From NCBI RefSeq assembly GCF_001544915.2, contig NZ_FCOE02000031.1, positions 31,444 to 95,443 on the forward strand: DNA of 64,000 bases. The letters are read 5' to 3'. Shown here in pieces: positions 38,986-47,382 of the stretch; the stretch's first letter is position 1; each line of letters opens with the position of its first letter. The notes below the pieces were generated by a model. That model made no database searches. It saw nothing but the letters and a program-made list of their open reading frames with translations, and was not told the origin of the DNA. The translations under genes and the position numbers were made by a program. This DNA comes from Caballeronia pedi. GTDB taxonomy: Bacteria > Pseudomonadota > Gammaproteobacteria > Burkholderiales > Burkholderiaceae.

Positions 38986-39459
38986 TCATTTGGCCACGTC
39001 TTGCCAGCGCGCGAGCGCCGCATCGTCGGTTTCGCGCGCGTCGACCCAGCGTTCGCCCGCCTCGGTTTTTTCCTTCTTCCAGAACGGCGCCTGCGTCTTG
39101 AGGTAATCCATCACGAACGCGCACGATTCGAACGCCTCCGCGCGATGCATCGCCGTCGTGGCGACGAGCACGATCTGATCGAGCGGTTTCAACTTGCCCA
39201 CGCGATGCACGATCAGCACGTCGGAGCCGCGCCAGCGTTCGCGCGCCTGATCGGCGATCGCTTCCAGCGACTTTTCCGTCATGCCCGGATAGTGCTCCAG
39301 CTCCATCGTTTCGACGGCGCTGCCTTCGTTCAGGTCGCGCACCGTGCCGACGAAACACGCGACCGCGCCGACTTTCGGATTGTCGGCGCGCAGCGCGGCC
39401 ACTTCCGCGCTGATGTCGAAATCGGCTTCCTGCACGCGGACTTTGGAACGCGTCGACAT
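38986..39459 (-). CDS. moaE: Molybdopterin synthase catalytic subunit MoaE
   Basis: Inserts sulfur into cyclic pyranopterin monophosphate with MoaD. About 157 residues, family length. Seen: GAVACFVGTVRDLNEG, MELEHYPGMTEKSLE, VLIVHRVGKL, and the active-site Lys segment APFWKKEKTEAGERWVD. Start ATG at 39457-39459 has GGGTGG 5 nt upstream and lies 1 nt after the moaD stop; a GTG at 39466-39468 would overlap moaD. Last gene of moeA-moaD-moaE. Confidence 0.94.
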   Translation of the reverse strand: MSTRSKVRVQEADFDISAEVAALRADNPKVGAVACFVGTVRDLNEGSAVETMELEHYPGMTEKSLEAIADQARERWRGSDVLIVHRVGKLKPLDQIVLVATTAMHRAEAFESCAFVMDYLKTQAPFWKKEKTEAGERWVDARETDDAALARWQDVAK

Positions 39460-39460
39460 A

Positions 39461-39718
39461 TCAGCCACCCGTGACCGGCGGAAAGAACGCCACTTCGCAG
39501 CCCTCGGTGATGCGCTGCGACGGATTCGTCATGACGTGATTGCAGGCCATGCGCAGCGCGCGGCCCTCGGCGAGCGCCTCTTCCCACGCGCCGCCGCGCA
39601 TGCGCAGCCACGCGCGCACGTCGCCGACGTTGACCACCGTGTCCGGCACGCTGACCGTTTCGTTCGCGACGCCAAGCGCCTCGCGCACGCTCGCGAAAAA
39701 TCTTAGTTCGACTTTCAT
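39461..39718 (-). CDS. moaD: Molybdopterin synthase sulfur-carrier subunit MoaD
   Basis: Ubiquitin-like 85-residue protein ending in VTGG; the C-terminal Gly-Gly is where the thiocarboxylate forms. N-terminal MKVELRFFASVREALGVANE is typical. ATG overlaps the moeA stop (ATGA), indicating coupling. Confidence 0.94.
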   Translation of the reverse strand: MKVELRFFASVREALGVANETVSVPDTVVNVGDVRAWLRMRGGAWEEALAEGRALRMACNHVMTNPSQRITEGCEVAFFPPVTGG

Positions 39719-40974
39719 ATCAACTCGGAAAAAGGGATGAAGCGCACGATCTCGCCAGCACTGATGGCGTGATTCGGCGGGTTGTCGATGAGTCCGTCGC
39801 CCCAGACCGTCGATGTCAGCACGGCCGAACTCTGGTTCTCGAAGAGATCGAGCCCGCCCGACTCGTTCACGCGCGCGCGCAGGAATTCGTTGCGGCGATC
39901 GCCTTTTTTCTGGCTGAAATCGGCGCGCATCGAGTAGACGCGCGGCGTGACGTGCTTCACGCCCGCGAGACGCAGCAGAAACGGCCGCACGAACAGCAGA
40001 AACGTGCAGAAACTCGAAACCGGGTTGCCCGGCAGACCGATGAAAAAAGCCTCGTCTTCTTGATCACCACGCCGTACCGCGCCGAACGCGAGCGGCTTGC
40101 CCGGCTTCATCGCGATCTGCCACATCGAAATGCGCCCTTCGGCTTCCACCGCCGGCTTCACGTGATCTTCCTCGCCGACCGACACGCCGCCGCACGTCAG
40201 GATCAGGTCATGCTCGCCCGCCGCGCGCCGCAAAGTCTCGCGCGTCGCGTCGAGCCGGTCCGGCACGATGCCGAGATCCGTCACCTCGCAGCCGAGCTTC
40301 GCGAGCAACGCGCGCAGCGTGAAGCGGTTCGAGTTGTAGATCGCGCCGGGTTCGAGCGGCTCGCCCGGCATGCGCAACTCGTCGCCGGTGAAAAATATCG
40401 CGACGCGCACCGCGCGCACGACATCGAGTTGCGCGCAGCCGACCGAGGCCGCGAGTCCGAGCGCCTGCGGCGTGAGGCGCGTGCCCGCGGGGAGGATGAC
40501 CGAGTCGCGGCGAATATCGGCGCCTTGCCGCGTGATCCATTCGCCCGCCGCGGGCGGCTGCGCGAACGCGACGCGGCCGTCATCCGATACCTGCGCCATT
40601 TCCTGCATGACGACGGTATCGGCGCCGGGCGGCACGGTCGCGCCGGTGAAAATGCGCGCAGCCGTGCCGGCCGCGAGCGGCGCGGCCGCATGGCCCGCCG
40701 GAATGCGCTGCGAGACCGGCAACGCGACGCTCGCGCCTTCGCTCGCGCCAGCGAGATCGGCGGCGCGGACCGCGTAGCCGTCCATGGAACTGGTGTGCAT
40801 CGGCGGGACATCGAGCGGTGACGTGACGTCCACGGCGAGCACGCGATTGCCCGCGTCGAGCGTGTCGACGCGTTCGCGCCCGTCCACCTGACGCGCGGCG
40901 TCGAGCAAACGGCCGAGCGCATCGGCGGTGGCGAGCATCGGAGGACGGCTGGCAGCGGCTGGCGTGGATGACAT
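39715..40974 (-). CDS. moeA: Molybdopterin molybdotransferase MoeA
   Basis: Inserts molybdate into adenylylated molybdopterin; 419 residues. Seen: PLDVPPMHTSSMDGYAVRA, GTAARIFTGATVPPGADTVV, EWITRQGADIRRD, TGDELRMPGEPLEPGAIYNS and LTCGGVSVGEEDHVKPAVEA (MPT-binding MoCF domain), IGLPGNPVSSF. ATG at 40972-40974 precedes the family homology by a short Pro/Ala linker. TACAAT (41039-41044, minus) is a possible -10. It heads the overlapping moeA-moaD-moaE operon and is divergent from the Nudix gene. Confidence 0.95.
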   Translation of the reverse strand: MSSTPAAASRPPMLATADALGRLLDAARQVDGRERVDTLDAGNRVLAVDVTSPLDVPPMHTSSMDGYAVRAADLAGASEGASVALPVSQRIPAGHAAAPLAAGTAARIFTGATVPPGADTVVMQEMAQVSDDGRVAFAQPPAAGEWITRQGADIRRDSVILPAGTRLTPQALGLAASVGCAQLDVVRAVRVAIFFTGDELRMPGEPLEPGAIYNSNRFTLRALLAKLGCEVTDLGIVPDRLDATRETLRRAAGEHDLILTCGGVSVGEEDHVKPAVEAEGRISMWQIAMKPGKPLAFGAVRRGDQEDEAFFIGLPGNPVSSFCTFLLFVRPFLLRLAGVKHVTPRVYSMRADFSQKKGDRRNEFLRARVNESGGLDLFENQSSAVLTSTVWGDGLIDNPPNHAISAGEIVRFIPFSELI

Positions 40975-41183
40975 GGCGTTCGCTTCGGGCGCACGAGGCG
41001 CCCCGATCGTGAAAAGGGACACTGCAATTAGAGTCAACTATTGTAGCGAGAAGGCAGGCGTCGCACCGTCGGCTCAGGGCGGGCCGATCATGCGGCCCGG
41101 CTGATGCCGCAAACCGTTTCGAGCGCCTCAAAGGCGCGCCGGTGCGGTGATACACTCGCACCACATATCCCACGTCCATTTCC

Positions 41184-41729
41184 ATGAAATTCTGTTCCGT
41201 CTGCGGCCACGAGGTCGGCCTCGCCATTCCGCCCGGCGACAACCGTGAGCGCTTCGTCTGCAACAACTGCAACACCGTTCACTATCAGAATCCGCGCAAC
41301 GTCGTGGGCACCGTGCCCGTGTGGGACGACAAGGTGCTGCTGTGCCGCCGCGCGATCGAGCCGCGCTACGGCTACTGGACGCTGCCCGCCGGCTTCATGG
41401 AAATGCAGGAGACGACGAGCGAAGGCGCCTCGCGCGAAACGCTTGAGGAAGCGGGCGCGCGCGTGGAGATTCAGAGTCTCTTCACGCTGCTCAACGTGCC
41501 GCACGTGCATCAGGTGCATCTCTTCTACCTCGCGCGGCTGCTCGACACCGATGTCGATCCGGGCGAGGAAAGCCTGGAAGTGAAGCTCTTCGACGAAAGC
41601 GAGATTCCGTGGGACGAAATCGCGTTCCCGACAGTCGGCCAGACGCTGCGGTTTTTCTTCGCCGACCGCGCTGCCGGCAACTTCACGCTGCATACGGGCG
41701 ATATCTTCCGCACGCTGCGCGACGGCTGA
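41184..41729 (+). CDS. Nudix hydrolase with N-terminal zinc ribbon
   Basis: A 181-residue pyrophosphatase. CSVCGHEV and CNNCNT form a four-Cys zinc ribbon at residues 4-30, as in NudC-like NADH pyrophosphatases and related Nudix proteins. The Nudix box is complete: GFMEMQETTSEGASRETLEE followed by AG, matching G-x5-E-x7-REUXEE-x-GU. The larger N-terminal part of NudC is missing, so it is a shorter relative; the substrate is not certain. First gene of a block with aat (18-bp gap), bpt and pyrD. Confidence 0.88.
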   Translation: MKFCSVCGHEVGLAIPPGDNRERFVCNNCNTVHYQNPRNVVGTVPVWDDKVLLCRRAIEPRYGYWTLPAGFMEMQETTSEGASRETLEEAGARVEIQSLFTLLNVPHVHQVHLFYLARLLDTDVDPGEESLEVKLFDESEIPWDEIAFPTVGQTLRFFFADRAAGNFTLHTGDIFRTLRDG

Positions 41730-41747
41730 CCGCGTCCTTCCGAGAAC

Positions 41748-42479
41748 ATGGTTCCCTGGCTCGCCGACGACGATCCCTTTCCGCCCGTCGAGCGCGCGCT
41801 CGGCGTGTCGAGCGGCGCGCCGGGTCTGCTCGCCGCGAGCGCGGACCTGTTGCCGTCGCGGCTCATCGACGCCTATGGACGCGGCATTTTTCCGTGGTAT
41901 TCGGATGGCCAGCCCGTGCTGTGGTGGTGCCCTGACCCGCGCATGGTGCTCTATCCGGCCGAGTTCAAGGTGTCGGATTCGCTGCGCAAGACGTTGAAGC
42001 GCGTGCTGCGCGACCCGCTCTGGGAGATTCGCGTCGACGACGATTTTCCCGCCGTGATGCGCGCCTGCGCCGACACCCCGCGCGACGGCCAGCGCGGCAC
42101 GTGGATCACGCCGGACATCGTGGATGCGTACACGACGCTGCATCGCGCGGGCAGCGCGCACAGCATCGAAACCTGGTACGACGGCGCGCGCGTGGGCGGG
42201 CTTTACGGCGTGTCGTTCGGGCGCATGTTCTTCGGCGAATCGATGTTCGCGCACCGCACCGACGCGTCGAAAATCGCGCTGGCGGCGCTCGTCGGACACT
42301 TGCGCCGCAACAAAATAGAGATGATAGACTGCCAGCAGAACACGTCGCATCTGGCGTCGCTCGGGGGCCGCGAGATTGCCCGACGCGCGTTCGTCGCGCA
42401 TCTCGGGCGGGCCACGGTGGAACCGGCGATCGGCTGGCGCTTCGATAAAACCGTCCTTCTCGACGCGCTGGCACGCTGA
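41748..42479 (+). CDS. aat: Leucyl/phenylalanyl-tRNA--protein transferase
   Basis: Adds Leu or Phe from tRNA to proteins starting with Arg or Lys, creating N-degrons for ClpAP. The 243 residues show ALIDAYGRGIFPW-type RLIDAYGRGIFPWYSDGQP, WWCPDPRMVL, the GGLYGVSFGRMFFGESMFA core and MIDCQQNTSHLASLGGREI. Start ATG at 41748. bpt, the second bacterial N-degron transferase, follows 94 bp downstream, so both enzymes can be co-expressed. Confidence 0.96.
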   Translation: MVPWLADDDPFPPVERALGVSSGAPGLLAASADLLPSRLIDAYGRGIFPWYSDGQPVLWWCPDPRMVLYPAEFKVSDSLRKTLKRVLRDPLWEIRVDDDFPAVMRACADTPRDGQRGTWITPDIVDAYTTLHRAGSAHSIETWYDGARVGGLYGVSFGRMFFGESMFAHRTDASKIALAALVGHLRRNKIEMIDCQQNTSHLASLGGREIARRAFVAHLGRATVEPAIGWRFDKTVLLDALAR

Positions 42480-42573
42480 GCGACGAACGCAATGCAGCCG
42501 CCGGGCGCGCGCCTGAAATCGAACCCGCGCGCCGGCCGGCAACGACGAGACGACGCCTGCGAGAGCCGCCAAC

Positions 42574-43401
42574 GTGACACATCCGAACGAGCTGCCGCTG
42601 TCACCGCTTTCCGCGCTGCAATTCTATGCAACAGCGCCCTACCCTTGCAGTTATCTGGAAGGGCGTGTCGCGCGCTCGCAAGTCGCCACGCCGAGCCATC
42701 TGATCAACTCCGACGTCTACACCGAACTCGTCAAGGCCGGCTTCCGGCGCTCGGGCGTATTCACCTATCGCCCGTACTGCGACGGCTGCCGCGCCTGCGT
42801 GCCGGTGCGCGTGCCGGTCGCGCGCTTCGTGCCGAACCGCACGCAGCGCCGCGTGTGGAAACAGCACGGCAATCTGGTGGCGAGCGTCGCGCCGCTGCAT
42901 TACGACGAAGAGCATTACTCGCTCTACATGCGCTATCAGTCCGCGCGCCATGCGGGCGGCGGCATGGACCGCGACAGCCGCGACCAGTACGAACAGTTCC
43001 TGCTGCAAAGCCGGATCAATTCGCGTCTCGTCGAATTCCGCGAGCCGCGCGATCCGGCGCACCCGGACGAACCCGGCGTGCTGCGCATGATCAGCATGAT
43101 CGATATTCTCGGCGACGGGCTGTCGTCGGTGTACACGTTCTTCGAGCCGGACATGCCGAAGACGAGCTACGGCACCTTCAATATCCTCTGGCAGATCGAG
43201 CAGGCGAAGAGTCTCGACTTGCCGCACGTCTACCTCGGCTACTGGATTCGCGAAAGCGAAAAAATGGCCTACAAGGCGAATTTCCGGCCGATGGAAGGCC
43301 TGGTGGACGGGCACTGGGCGCCGCTCGATCCCGCGAATACGCAATCCGCCGGCACTCTGCCGATGCCTGGGCGCATTCATGGACCGGGCCAGCCGAAATA
43401 G
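42574..43401 (+). CDS. bpt: Aspartate/glutamate leucyltransferase (Bpt, ATE family)
   Basis: Transfers Leu to proteins with N-terminal Asp or Glu, feeding the N-end rule pathway. The 275 residues show the conserved Cys-containing ATE N-terminus (SALQFYATAPYPCSYLEG; YRPYCDGCRACVPVRVP) and the C-terminal domain (YFGYW-like VYLGYWIRESEKMAYKANF). Starts at GTG 42574 (no good ATG nearby). Follows aat on the same strand. Confidence 0.94.
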   Translation: MTHPNELPLSPLSALQFYATAPYPCSYLEGRVARSQVATPSHLINSDVYTELVKAGFRRSGVFTYRPYCDGCRACVPVRVPVARFVPNRTQRRVWKQHGNLVASVAPLHYDEEHYSLYMRYQSARHAGGGMDRDSRDQYEQFLLQSRINSRLVEFREPRDPAHPDEPGVLRMISMIDILGDGLSSVYTFFEPDMPKTSYGTFNILWQIEQAKSLDLPHVYLGYWIRESEKMAYKANFRPMEGLVDGHWAPLDPANTQSAGTLPMPGRIHGPGQPK

Positions 43402-43497
43402 CCGCCGAAGCAGGCCCTGCACGGCCCGACCGGCGCGCCGCCCAAAGCCGCTAAAATAGCGGTCTTAAAAAAATTCGCCGTCGCCGGCTTTCATTTC

Positions 43498-44520
43498 GTG
43501 TTCAGCTCCCTCTACCCGCTCGCGCGTTCGCATCTCTTCAGGATGGACGCGGAAGATGCTCATCACCTGACACTGCGCATGCTCGGCGCGGCCGGCCGCA
43601 CCGGGCTCGCCGGCATGCTCGCCGCGCGCGGCCCCGATTCGCCCCGCACCGTCATGGGCATCACGTTCCGCAATCCGGTCGGCCTCGCGGCGGGCCTCGA
43701 CAAGGACGGCGCGTGCATCGACGGGCTGGCCGCGCTCGGCTTCGGCTTCATCGAAGTGGGCACCGTGACGCCGCGCGCGCAGCCCGGCAATCCGCGCCCG
43801 CGCATGTTCCGGCTGCCCGAGGCGAACGCGCTCATCAACCGGATGGGCTTCAACAATGGCGGCGTAGACCAGTTCGTCGCCAATGTGAAGGCGGCGCACT
43901 ATCGCGGCGTGCTGGGCCTGAACATCGGCAAGAATGCCGATACGCCGATCGAGCGCGCCGCCGAAGACTACCTCTACTGTCTCGAACGCGTGTATCCGTT
44001 CGCGAGCTACGTGACGATCAACATTTCGTCGCCGAACACGAAGAATCTGCGGCAATTGCAGGGCGCGGGCGAACTCGATTCGCTGCTCGGCGCGCTGAAG
44101 GACAAGCAGGCGCGCCTGTCCGACCTGCACGGCAAGCTCGTGCCGCTCGCCCTGAAGATCGCGCCCGATCTCGACGACGAGCAGATCAAGTCGATCGCGG
44201 GCACACTGCTGGCTCACAGGATCGACGGCGTGATCGCCACGAACACGACGCTCTCGCGCACAGCCGTCACGGGCATGAAGCACGGCGACGAAGCCGGCGG
44301 CCTGTCCGGGCGCCCGGTCTTCGACGCGTCGAACGAGGTGATCCGCAAGCTGCGCGCGGAAGTCGGCACGGAGGTGCCGATCATCGGCGTGGGCGGAATT
44401 TTCTCGGGCGAGGACGCGCGCGCGAAACTGGCGGCGGGCGCTGCGCTCGTGCAGATTTACACGGGTCTGATCTATCGCGGCCCGGCGCTCGTCAAGGAGT
44501 GCGTCGAGGCGCTCGCGTGA
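43498..44520 (+). CDS. pyrD: Dihydroorotate dehydrogenase (quinone), class 2
   Basis: Membrane-associated FMN enzyme of pyrimidine synthesis that passes electrons to quinone. 340 residues. Seen: NPVGLAAGLDKDGACIDG, FGFIEVGTVTPRAQPGNPRP, INRMGFNNGG, YVTINISSPNTKNLRQLQ, the FMN-phosphate site IIGVGGIFSGEDARAKL and the N-terminal amphipathic helix for quinone. GTG at 43498 is the start; TAAAAT (43452-43457) could be a -10 box. Confidence 0.96.
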   Translation: MFSSLYPLARSHLFRMDAEDAHHLTLRMLGAAGRTGLAGMLAARGPDSPRTVMGITFRNPVGLAAGLDKDGACIDGLAALGFGFIEVGTVTPRAQPGNPRPRMFRLPEANALINRMGFNNGGVDQFVANVKAAHYRGVLGLNIGKNADTPIERAAEDYLYCLERVYPFASYVTINISSPNTKNLRQLQGAGELDSLLGALKDKQARLSDLHGKLVPLALKIAPDLDDEQIKSIAGTLLAHRIDGVIATNTTLSRTAVTGMKHGDEAGGLSGRPVFDASNEVIRKLRAEVGTEVPIIGVGGIFSGEDARAKLAAGAALVQIYTGLIYRGPALVKECVEALA

Positions 44521-44632
44521 TCGGTCGATCCGCATATAGACATAAGCAAACGATATTACGCAGCGATTGCATTTTTACTATGATCGCCGCATCTAATAAA
44601 GACGCTGTGCCCATCAAGAGGAAAACAACACG

Positions 44633-45433
44633 ATGAAACTGTCCACGCTCAAGAAGCTCGTCGCCGCCAGCCTGATCGGCGCGGCATTCACCGCCGTCAC
44701 GACCGCCGCCCACGCCGACGACCTGCTCGATCAGGTCAAGCAGCGCGGCACGCTGCGCGTCGGCCTGGAAGGCACGTTCCCGCCGTTCAACTCGAAAGCG
44801 CCGAATGGCGAACTGGTCGGCTACGACGTCGATATCGCCAAGGCCGTCGCCGCCAAGCTCGGCGTGAAGCCCGAGTTCGTCACGACCGAATGGAGCGGCA
44901 TCATCGCGGGCCTGCAGGCGGGCAAGTTCGACGTGATCGTGAACCAGGTCGGCATCACCGATGCGCGCAAGCAGACGCTCGATTTCTCGCCGGCGTACAC
45001 GTACTCGAACGCGCAACTGATCCAGCGCAACGACGACAAGCGCGAGTTCAAGACGCTCGACGAACTGAAGGGCAAGAAGCTCGGCGTCGGCCTCGGCACG
45101 AACTACATGGACATGGCGAAGTCGGTGCCGGGCATCGACGTGAAGACGTATCCGGGCGCGCCCGAGTATCTGCGTGACCTCGCCGCCGGCCGTCTCGACG
45201 CGGCGCTCAACGACCGCCTGATGCTCGCGTATCTGCTGAAGAATTCGCAACTGCCGCTGCGCACGGGCGCGAACGTCGGCGCGGGCAACCCGTCGGGGAT
45301 TCCGTTCAAGAAGGGCAATCCGAAGTTCGCCAAGGCGATCGACGACGCAATGACCCAGCTCGAAGCCGACGGCACCTTCACGAAGATTTCGGACAAGTGG
45401 TTCGGTATCGACGTGACGAAGCCGGCGAAGTAA
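44633..45433 (+). CDS. Amino-acid ABC transporter substrate-binding protein
   Basis: A 266-residue periplasmic receptor of the polar amino acid family (SBP_bac_3). Signal peptide with AHADD near residue 28; mature protein begins LLDQVKQRGTLRVGLEGTFP and contains PNGELVGYDVDIAKAVAAKL, ITDARKQTLDFSPAY and LGTNYMDM. Resembles the cystine/histidine-type group, but the ligand is not fixed by motif. Separated from the permease gene by a hairpin with a U-run, so it is probably made in excess of it. Confidence 0.88.
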   Translation: MKLSTLKKLVAASLIGAAFTAVTTAAHADDLLDQVKQRGTLRVGLEGTFPPFNSKAPNGELVGYDVDIAKAVAAKLGVKPEFVTTEWSGIIAGLQAGKFDVIVNQVGITDARKQTLDFSPAYTYSNAQLIQRNDDKREFKTLDELKGKKLGVGLGTNYMDMAKSVPGIDVKTYPGAPEYLRDLAAGRLDAALNDRLMLAYLLKNSQLPLRTGANVGAGNPSGIPFKKGNPKFAKAIDDAMTQLEADGTFTKISDKWFGIDVTKPAK

Positions 45434-45454
45434 GTCAGCGCGTTCAGCGCTCCA

Positions 45455-45491
45455 GGGCGGCATCGTTCGACGGTGCCGCCCTTCGTTTTTT
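45455..45491 (+). terminator. Terminator or attenuator between binding protein and permease genes
   Basis: GGGCGGCA (45455-45462) pairs with TGCCGCCC (45474-45481); the following TTCGTTTTTT is an acceptable U-tract. Partial read-through would give less permease than binding protein. Confidence 0.75.
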
Positions 45492-45559
45492 GCCCGCCGG
45501 TTTATGATGTGCGAATTTTCCGATTCGCCACGCCGCAGTTCTCTTACGCTTCCCTGTTC

Positions 45560-46219
45560 ATGTCCACGACATCCCTGCTCGTTCAATCGGCGCCCGTGCT
45601 GGCGCAAGGCGCGCTACTGACGATCAAGTTCGCGCTCTATTCGATGTTCTTCGGCCTCATCGCGGCCGTCGTGCTCGCGTTGATGGGCATCAGCCAGAAT
45701 CGCGCGCTCGTCGCGATCGGGCGCTGCTATGTGAGCGTGATGCGCGGCACGCCGCTGCTCGTGCAGATCTTCGTCATCTATTACGGCCTGCCGAGCCTCG
45801 GCATCTCGCTCGAACCGACGCCCGCTGGCGTGATCGCGCTGTCGGCGAACGTCGCGGCGTATCTGTCCGAAAGCATGCGCGGCGCGATTCTCGGCATTCA
45901 CGCCGGGCAATGGCTCGCGTCCTACAGTCTCGGGCTGTCGCGCACGCAGACGCTGCGCTACGTGATCGGGCCGCAGGCGCTGCGCATCGCGGTGCCGAGT
46001 CTGTCGAACAGTCTCATCAGTCTGATCAAGGACACGTCGCTCGTGTCCGTCATCACCGTGACCGAGCTGTTGCGCAGCGCGCAGGAAGTGATCGCGGCGA
46101 CCTATCAGCCGTTGCCGCTCTATCTCGCGGCTGCGTTCGTCTACTGGATTCTGTGCAGCGTGCTCGAATTCGTGCAGCGGGTTTTCGAGCGACGCCTCGC
46201 GCTGCCAGGACGGCATTGA
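45560..46219 (+). CDS. Amino-acid ABC transporter permease
   Basis: A 219-residue HisM/TcyL-type inner-membrane permease with about five hydrophobic segments. GALLTIKFALYSMFFGLIAAV near the N-terminus, RGTPLLVQIFVIYYGLP, and the EAA motif around LGLSRTQTLRYVIGPQALR are typical. Start ATG at 45560 begins the family homology. It pairs with the binding protein 127 bp upstream; no ATPase gene is next to it, so it must use one encoded elsewhere. Confidence 0.88.
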   Translation: MSTTSLLVQSAPVLAQGALLTIKFALYSMFFGLIAAVVLALMGISQNRALVAIGRCYVSVMRGTPLLVQIFVIYYGLPSLGISLEPTPAGVIALSANVAAYLSESMRGAILGIHAGQWLASYSLGLSRTQTLRYVIGPQALRIAVPSLSNSLISLIKDTSLVSVITVTELLRSAQEVIAATYQPLPLYLAAAFVYWILCSVLEFVQRVFERRLALPGRH

Positions 46220-46240
46220 CCGCGCATTCGCCTAAGTTCG

Positions 46241-47233
46241 TCAGTCGGTTTCGAAGGGAAAGCGCAGCTTCAGATCGCGCCGCGCGGCGTCGATGATCGC
46301 GATCATGCGCATCGACATCGCATGCGACATCACCGGACTTTCCGTTTCACCCGCGCGCAACAGCTCGCAGAAATGCGCGGTTTCGTAGTTGAGACCGCCG
46401 CCCGTGAAAGGCTCATCGAGTTCGATCCTGCGGCCATCCGTGTAAGCGATCGTCGCGCGCGCCGGATTCCACCAGTTCTCATGGATCGTCACCGTGCCGA
46501 GCGTGCCGCCGATCAGCGCGTCGCCGCGGCCCTGCAGATCGAGTCCGCAGAACAGTTGCGCGATGCCGCGTTCGTGCCGCACGTTGAGGCTCGCGAAGAC
46601 GTCGACACCCGTTTCGCCCAGACGCCCGATGGTCTGCACGTCGAGCGCTTCGCCGAGCCAGTCGACCGCGAGAAACGCCTCATAGACACCGATGTCGAGC
46701 AGCGCGCCGCCGCCCGCTTGCAGTGAAAACGACGGATGATCGAGCGGCACGCCGGCCATCGAGCAGCCCGCGCGCACGAGCCCGATCTCGCCGATGGGAT
46801 CGCGCGCCAGATGCTCGCGCAGGCGGCGATACAGCGGGTAGAACGGCGGCTTCATTGCTTCCATGAAGAGCAGCTTCGCCGCGCGCGCCGCGTCGATCAT
46901 GCGCTGCAATTCGCGCGCATTCACGGCCGCGGGCTTTTCGCACAGCACGGGCTTGCCCGCCGCGAACGCGCGCAACGCGTACCCGGGATGGCTGTCCTGC
47001 AAGGTCGCGATATAGAGCGCGTCGATCTCTTCGAGCAGCGCGTCGAAATCCGCGAACGCGCGCGCATCGAAGGCATCGGCGAGCGCGCGCGCCGGTTCCT
47101 CGCGACGCGACCACACGCCCGCGAGCCGCGCGCCTTCGACATGCGAAAGACTCTCGGCGAAGCGCCGCGCGATGCGTCCCGCGCCGACGATGCCCCAGCG
47201 TATCGTTGTTCCGTCGATGTTCGTGTTGCTCAA
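46241..47233 (-). CDS. Gfo/Idh/MocA family oxidoreductase
   Basis: NAD(P)-dependent sugar or cyclitol dehydrogenase family, about 330 residues. Rossmann motif WGIVGAGRIARRFAESL, the cofactor/active-site segment CEKPAAVNARELQRMIDAA (EKP) and FMEAMKPPFYPLYRRLRE identify it. A TTG start at 47231-47233 is preferred because GGAGG lies 5 nt upstream and the fold begins 14 residues later; an ATG at 47288-47290 would add 19 residues before a palindrome. Its substrate is unknown. It lies downstream of a GntR-family gene, with a terminator in between. Confidence 0.8.
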   Translation of the reverse strand: MSNTNIDGTTIRWGIVGAGRIARRFAESLSHVEGARLAGVWSRREEPARALADAFDARAFADFDALLEEIDALYIATLQDSHPGYALRAFAAGKPVLCEKPAAVNARELQRMIDAARAAKLLFMEAMKPPFYPLYRRLREHLARDPIGEIGLVRAGCSMAGVPLDHPSFSLQAGGGALLDIGVYEAFLAVDWLGEALDVQTIGRLGETGVDVFASLNVRHERGIAQLFCGLDLQGRGDALIGGTLGTVTIHENWWNPARATIAYTDGRRIELDEPFTGGGLNYETAHFCELLRAGETESPVMSHAMSMRMIAIIDAARRDLKLRFPFETD

Positions 47234-47318
47234 TCCTGCCTCCGTGCGCAATGTTCGTCGTGCGCCGCATTGTGCCTCATTGCATCGCATGGCGAGTTCG
47301 CGCGGCGCGCGCAGACGG

Positions 47319-47343
47319 CAAAAAGCCGGGACATGTCCCGGCT
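47319..47343 (-). terminator. Terminator after the GntR gene (perfect 20-bp palindrome)
   Basis: AGCCGGGACATGTCCCGGCT (47324-47343) is a perfect palindrome; on the minus strand it is followed by TTTT. It lies 40 bp after the GntR stop, so it should end that transcript before the oxidoreductase gene. Confidence 0.75.
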
Positions 47344-47382
47344 CCAGACCTGGCAAGCAACATCGACCGACGCTTAAGCGCC

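Noticed and set aside
43448..43462. CCGCT-AAAAT-AGCGG read as a terminator before pyrD
   Set aside because: Stem of five and no T-run; TAAAAT inside is more like a -10 box.
47324..47343. Perfect 20-bp palindrome read as a GntR operator
   Set aside because: Its place just after the GntR stop, with a T-run on the transcribed strand, fits a terminator better.
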